From Tropicimonas sp. IMCC6043 (GTDB lineage Bacteria > Pseudomonadota > Alphaproteobacteria > Rhodobacterales > Rhodobacteraceae): a DNA stretch of 64,000 nucleotides. The notes under the pieces were generated by a model, which ran no database searches, was not told the origin of the DNA, and saw only the letters and a program-made list of their open reading frames with translations. The DNA lies in assembly GCF_004146235.1 (NCBI RefSeq), contig NZ_SELO01000012.1, forward strand, positions 53,410-117,409, in the 5' to 3' direction. Numbering within the stretch: the first letter of the stretch is position 1; each line of letters begins with the position of its first letter. This document shows positions 61,801 to 64,000 of the stretch, one piece after another. The position numbers were made by a program, and so were the translations under genes.

Positions 61801-62421
61801 GACCGTCGCGCCCAGGCTGACGTGGCGGTGCAGGACTTCACGCGGCTCTTCGGCCCCGGCCAGCTGATCGACGGATTCTTTACCGAGAACCTTTCCGAAT
61901 TCGTTGATACCAACGCCGATCCGTGGAGCTGGCGCGGTGGCACCGGCGAGGATCTCGGCATCTCGCCGGCTGTCCTGAAGCAGTTCCAGAACGCGGCGGC
62001 GATCCGCGACACCTTCTTCGCCACCGGACAGCTAGGGTTCAATGTGCAGATCACGCCGCAGGCGCTCGATCCGCAGGCGCGCGAGATGCTCCTGGAACTG
62101 AACGGCGCAAAGGTCCGCGCACAGCGCGGCGGCCGGCCGACGCCGGAAAACGTCCCCTGGCCCGGCTCCGTTGGTCTGGCGCGCCTGACCGTTGCGCCGC
62201 AATTGCCCAATGGCGAAAGCACGATTACCCGGGACGGCCCCTGGTCGATGTTCCGCCTTCTCGACACCGGCCAGATCCGCGGCACGCCAGCGCCCGATCG
62301 CAAGCGGCTGATCTTCCGCGTTGGCGGTCGTCAGGTCGTGCTGGTGATGCAACTCGGCTCGGTCAACAACCCGTTCGGCATGGCGGCGCTGAGCGAATTC
62401 AAGTGTCCGACGTCGTTCTGA
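58852..62421 (+). CDS. tssM: Type VI secretion membrane protein TssM (IcmF)
   Basis: This is a 1189-residue inner-membrane scaffold. Two N-terminal helices (about residues 8-33 and 48-70) precede a cytoplasmic NTPase-like domain with intact Walker A GPPGAGKTT (133-141). A third helix lies near residues 448-468, then a large periplasmic domain follows. LLDTAGRYTTQESNSEADNAAW and the IcmF-related FTRCGFHDVF region confirm the family. Start and stop overlap tssL and tagF respectively. With TssL it forms the membrane complex. Confidence 0.96.
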   Translation: MKAVLRFFISAYFVIFMVTLILSLTFWLLSPLIGGEEWQPFAGYLWRGIVVGVMWFIAILWIVILAIVRARRDKNLAEEIVESAAADVDPNDEIVQAELDEMKTKLRGAITQLRKSKMGRRHLYELPWYVIIGPPGAGKTTAIVNSGLRFPLTGEDGVQSIAGVGGTRNCDWWFTEDAVLLDTAGRYTTQESNSEADNAAWLGFLKMLRKYRARQPINGAVVAISLQDLSLQDEVTRQSHATAIRRRLSELREQLGVRFPVYVLFTKSDLIAGFTETFDQMGKEEREQVWGFTLPLDKSKGEHSPMTDFHEEFAALLERLNAQSLERMQVETNPARRSLIAGFAGQVSSVRQIAYDFLDEVFADSRYEQRHILRGVYFTSGTQEGNPIDRLMLGMAQTFGIGRQAIGSGKGTGRSYFLTRLFEGVVFPEAGLVSIDDKVARRYRWSRRIAIAASVLVVLAIGGLWTRSYLGNQALIADAAVRVEAYQESAALIPRSPIGDTDFPSIVPALNILRDVPVNPRTQDTDRPTSLGFGLYQGELVGNSTAQTYRAALNQHMLPRLILRLDEYMQASMNDPDRLYEALKVYLMLGQQGPVNKEQVMDWFQQDWEQFYAGAVREPLRLDLLGHLEALVDQPMQKVELNGHLIETVRGVISAMPQSDRIYTGILNSTAVRELPKWRLTDGNPMIGRAMKRSSGAGLGDGIDGVFTRCGFHDVFVPEALQVNEQLASEAWVLGAEAADQSEDFKTETTAGVFQLYYTDFVGKYEGVLADLDIIPLDSVERAVEVTNVLSSPSSPIANVLEAVANQTKLTEPCASADAAASAAGETIAGGALYELSYRLSYRQRVLKEAVEASFAAADGTGEARPLGTQVERRFTWLQDLTARPEGQPSELDSYLDLLKEVYLELNKLTIGGGAGDLLTNPTVQRFQQFASLKPDPVKRWSTQITTGSSGIGREGVRSKLNAEWTAKVLPLCQQALSNRYPFDRRAQADVAVQDFTRLFGPGQLIDGFFTENLSEFVDTNADPWSWRGGTGEDLGISPAVLKQFQNAAAIRDTFFATGQLGFNVQITPQALDPQAREMLLELNGAKVRAQRGGRPTPENVPWPGSVGLARLTVAPQLPNGESTITRDGPWSMFRLLDTGQIRGTPAPDRKRLIFRVGGRQVVLVMQLGSVNNPFGMAALSEFKCPTSF

Positions 62422-63059
62422 TGGCCGGAAACGATCTCCTCGGGCCCGTCGGTGCTTTCGGCAAGATGCCCTCGCAGGGAGATTTCTTCTGGATCGACCT
62501 GCCGCAGGGCTTCGCGCCGATCTGGGACCGCTGGCTCAGCGGCGCGGTGCAGGCGGCGCGGGAGAGGCTCGGGGAGCGCTGGCAGGAATGCTATTACTCG
62601 GCGCCGATCTGGCGCTTCACGCTTGCGCCGGGCGAGGCCGGCGCGCAGGCGTTGATGGGCGTTTTGATGCCTTCGGTCGACCGGGTCGGCCGTGCCTTCC
62701 CGCTGACGCTGGTCGCGCCGGTGGCGCCCGCATCCTTTGCCGCGCGCGGCCACATGGCGAGTTCCGCGGCCTTTCAGGCGTTCGAGGCGGTGGCGCTCGA
62801 CGCGCTGGAATTCGAGATGACGCAGGACAACCTGCGCGCGCGGCTGGCCGATCTCCGGGCCGGGTTGCTGCTGCTCGACGAAGACCCGGCGCCGGGAGTG
62901 CCGGAAGCCTTCGATATCGTGCGTCCGCGCGTCTATTGGAGCGCGGTGGTGGACGGGCGAACGGAGTATCTCGCGACGACCGGTCTACCGAACGCGCGCG
63001 AGCTGATGGCAATGTTCGATCTCGCCGATCCATATTGGGCACGGGAGGCAGCAGAATGA
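62421..63059 (+). CDS. tagF: T6SS-associated protein TagF
   Basis: This is a 212-residue protein with the DUF2094/TagF signature GAFGKMPSQGDFFWIDLP near the N-terminus, and WECYYSAP-like EcYYSAPIWRFTLAPG. In Pseudomonas and Agrobacterium, TagF represses T6SS post-translationally, in the latter as a fusion with PppA. Here tagF and the phosphatase are separate but overlap by four bases. The ATG at 62421 overlaps the tssM stop. Confidence 0.9.
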   Translation: MAGNDLLGPVGAFGKMPSQGDFFWIDLPQGFAPIWDRWLSGAVQAARERLGERWQECYYSAPIWRFTLAPGEAGAQALMGVLMPSVDRVGRAFPLTLVAPVAPASFAARGHMASSAAFQAFEAVALDALEFEMTQDNLRARLADLRAGLLLLDEDPAPGVPEAFDIVRPRVYWSAVVDGRTEYLATTGLPNARELMAMFDLADPYWAREAAE

Positions 63060-63769
63060 GGCGTATCCGGCACAACGCGGCCTCTCATGTCGGCCATGTG
63101 CGCAAGATCAACGAGGATTCGATCCTGTCGCTGCCGGAACGCGAGATCTGGGTGGTGTCGGACGGGATGGGTGGGCACGAGGCCGGCGATTTTGCCAGCC
63201 AGACGGTCGTGGAATCGATCATCACCGCGCCGGAGACCGGCGACCCGGCGGCGCGGATGCACTCGGTGCGCGAGGCGCTCTACCGCGCCCACCGCCGCAT
63301 CATCGCCTATGCGGAGGAGATCGGCGCGGGGACGATCGGGGCGACCGTGGTGGTGCTGCTGCTGGCCGAGGCGCATTTCATGGCGTTCTGGGTCGGTGAC
63401 AGCCGGCTCTACCGGCTGCGGGACCGGCGCATCGAGCTGTTGACCAGCGATCACTCCGTAGTCGGCATGCTCGTCGAGGCGGGGCACATGACCTGGGACG
63501 AGGCCGAAGCGCATCCGCAGTCGAACGCCATTACCCGCGCGGTTGGCGTGGGCGACGAGCTCGAGATCGACAAGATCCGTGGTGACCTTCGCCCCGGCGA
63601 CCGCTTTCTGCTCTGCACGGACGGGCTCAACAAATACATGGGATTCGCCGAGCTGGAATCGGTGCTGCTCTCGGCGCCGATCGAGACCGTGAGCCAACGC
63701 CTCGTCCAAATGGCGCTTGACCGCGGCGGCGCAGACAATGTCTCGGTCATCGTGGTCGACGCGGTTTAG
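63056..63769 (+). CDS. pppA: PP2C-type serine/threonine phosphatase (PppA-like)
   Basis: This is a 237-residue metal-dependent phosphatase. Motifs in order are ASHVGHVRKINEDS, VVSDGMGGHEAGDFAS, GTIGATVVVLLL, FWVGDSRLYRLRD, SDHSVVG, ITRAVGVGDE, LLCTDGLNKYM and GGADNVSVIVV. Such PppA enzymes reverse PpkA phosphorylation of the FHA protein and turn the T6SS off. The ATG overlaps the tagF stop. The C-terminus ends directly at an insertion-sequence boundary, so a few terminal residues could be altered, though all catalytic motifs are intact. Confidence 0.92.
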   Translation: MRRIRHNAASHVGHVRKINEDSILSLPEREIWVVSDGMGGHEAGDFASQTVVESIITAPETGDPAARMHSVREALYRAHRRIIAYAEEIGAGTIGATVVVLLLAEAHFMAFWVGDSRLYRLRDRRIELLTSDHSVVGMLVEAGHMTWDEAEAHPQSNAITRAVGVGDELEIDKIRGDLRPGDRFLLCTDGLNKYMGFAELESVLLSAPIETVSQRLVQMALDRGGADNVSVIVVDAV

Positions 63770-64000
63770 AGCGATCCCAATCTATTCGGTTTCATAGCCT
63801 GCGGCCTTGAAGAAGTTGTAGCATTCTTCTTCAGTGAAGAGGTTGCAGACGTGTCCGACGACCTGCCAAAGCTGTTCGTAGGTTCGAGCGGCGGCTTTGC
63901 GGATCAGCGTTTTCAACTTTGAGAACGCCATTTCTATCGGGTTCAGATCGGGACTGTATCGGGGCAGGAACAGCAACCAGTTGTCCTGTGCTTTCAGCAA
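63770..64000 (-). mobile_element. IS630-type insertion sequence, left end (continues past the window)
   Basis: Sequence after the phosphatase stop encodes the C-terminal part of an IS630 transposase on the minus strand. The element end must lie within about 12 bases of the pppA stop TAG. IS630 elements insert at TA, which is present in that stop codon region. The terminal inverted repeat partner lies outside the window, so exact ends are not defined. Confidence 0.7.
63782..64000 (-). CDS. IS630-family transposase, C-terminal fragment
   Basis: Seventy-odd residues are visible; the 5' part lies beyond position 64000. The segment LLFLPRYSPDLNPIEMAFSKLK is the DDE-domain signature of IS630 transposases, with the catalytic Glu in NPIE. 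The remaining tail, AARTYEQLWQVVGHVCNLF, is also typical. It is partial only because the window ends, and there is no evidence that it is degraded. Confidence 0.85.
   Translation of the reverse strand: MLKAQDNWLLFLPRYSPDLNPIEMAFSKLKTLIRKAAARTYEQLWQVVGHVCNLFTEEECYNFFKAAGYETE

Noticed and set aside
1..64000. CRISPR arrays, tRNA and rRNA genes
   Set aside because: No equal-spaced repeats, no cloverleaf with a TTCGA arm and acceptor pairing, and no rRNA-like sequence were noticed.

Overview
The window is about 66% G+C and densely packed with genes. Stop/start overlaps (ATGA, GTGA) are common. The gene content points to an alphaproteobacterium close to the Rhodobacterales: a CbiG-CobJ fusion, CbiX with a His-rich tail, a CbiE/T-type CobL, potFGHI-linked glutamate-putrescine enzymes, and a polyol dehydrogenase pair. 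This placement is inferred from gene content; no rRNA or tRNA gene was seen. No CRISPR array was seen either.

Positions 1-16.1 kb are carbon and nitrogen catabolism. A mannitol-type dehydrogenase and a zinc alcohol dehydrogenase open the window, followed by methylglyoxal synthase and DNA polymerase IV. A polyamine block comes next: two PuuB-like FAD oxidases, a class III aminotransferase, a gamma-glutamylputrescine synthetase-like enzyme, a GntR/FCD regulator and a potFGHI-type ABC importer. An 8-base sequence, TTTGATCA, lies in both the puuA-type and potF-type promoters and is a candidate operator for the GntR regulator. A six-repeat Asp-box beta-propeller protein sits inside this block.

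Positions 16.2-23.8 kb hold an inositol monophosphatase-family enzyme, a MarR-RND efflux operon (regulator, adaptor, pump), an altronate dehydratase-family enzyme and a 56-residue secreted Cys-containing peptide.

Positions 23.8-36.6 kb form a cobalt/cobalamin island. A minus-strand ECF metal importer (DUF4198 protein, CbiM, NikL-like, CbiQ, CbiO) is headed by a clear cobalamin riboswitch at about 27.55-27.75 kb. Upstream of the riboswitch lies a P1B-4 type (SPC/HEGGT) ATPase, probably a cobalt exporter. On the plus strand cbiX, cobH, cobL, cobI, cbiG-cobJ and cobM form a tight operon for corrin ring assembly. CobH carries an unusual 40-residue GC-rich insertion.

Positions 36.7-63.8 kb are a type VI secretion locus. 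The plus strand encodes tssA, tssB, tssC, hcp, tagJ, tssE, tssF, tssG, tssH (clpV), vgrG, a DUF6931-like protein, tagH (FHA), tssK, tssL (with OmpA domain), tssM, tagF and a PP2C phosphatase. No tssJ and no PpkA kinase are present in the window. Divergent from it is a five-gene minus-strand operon: a small periplasmic protein, ExbB/TolQ, two ExbD/TolR proteins and a TonB-like DUF4384 protein. This looks like a proton-motive-force-coupled envelope complex attached to the T6SS, and is the most interesting candidate for an undescribed system here. The right edge is an IS630-type transposase fragment directly abutting the phosphatase stop codon.
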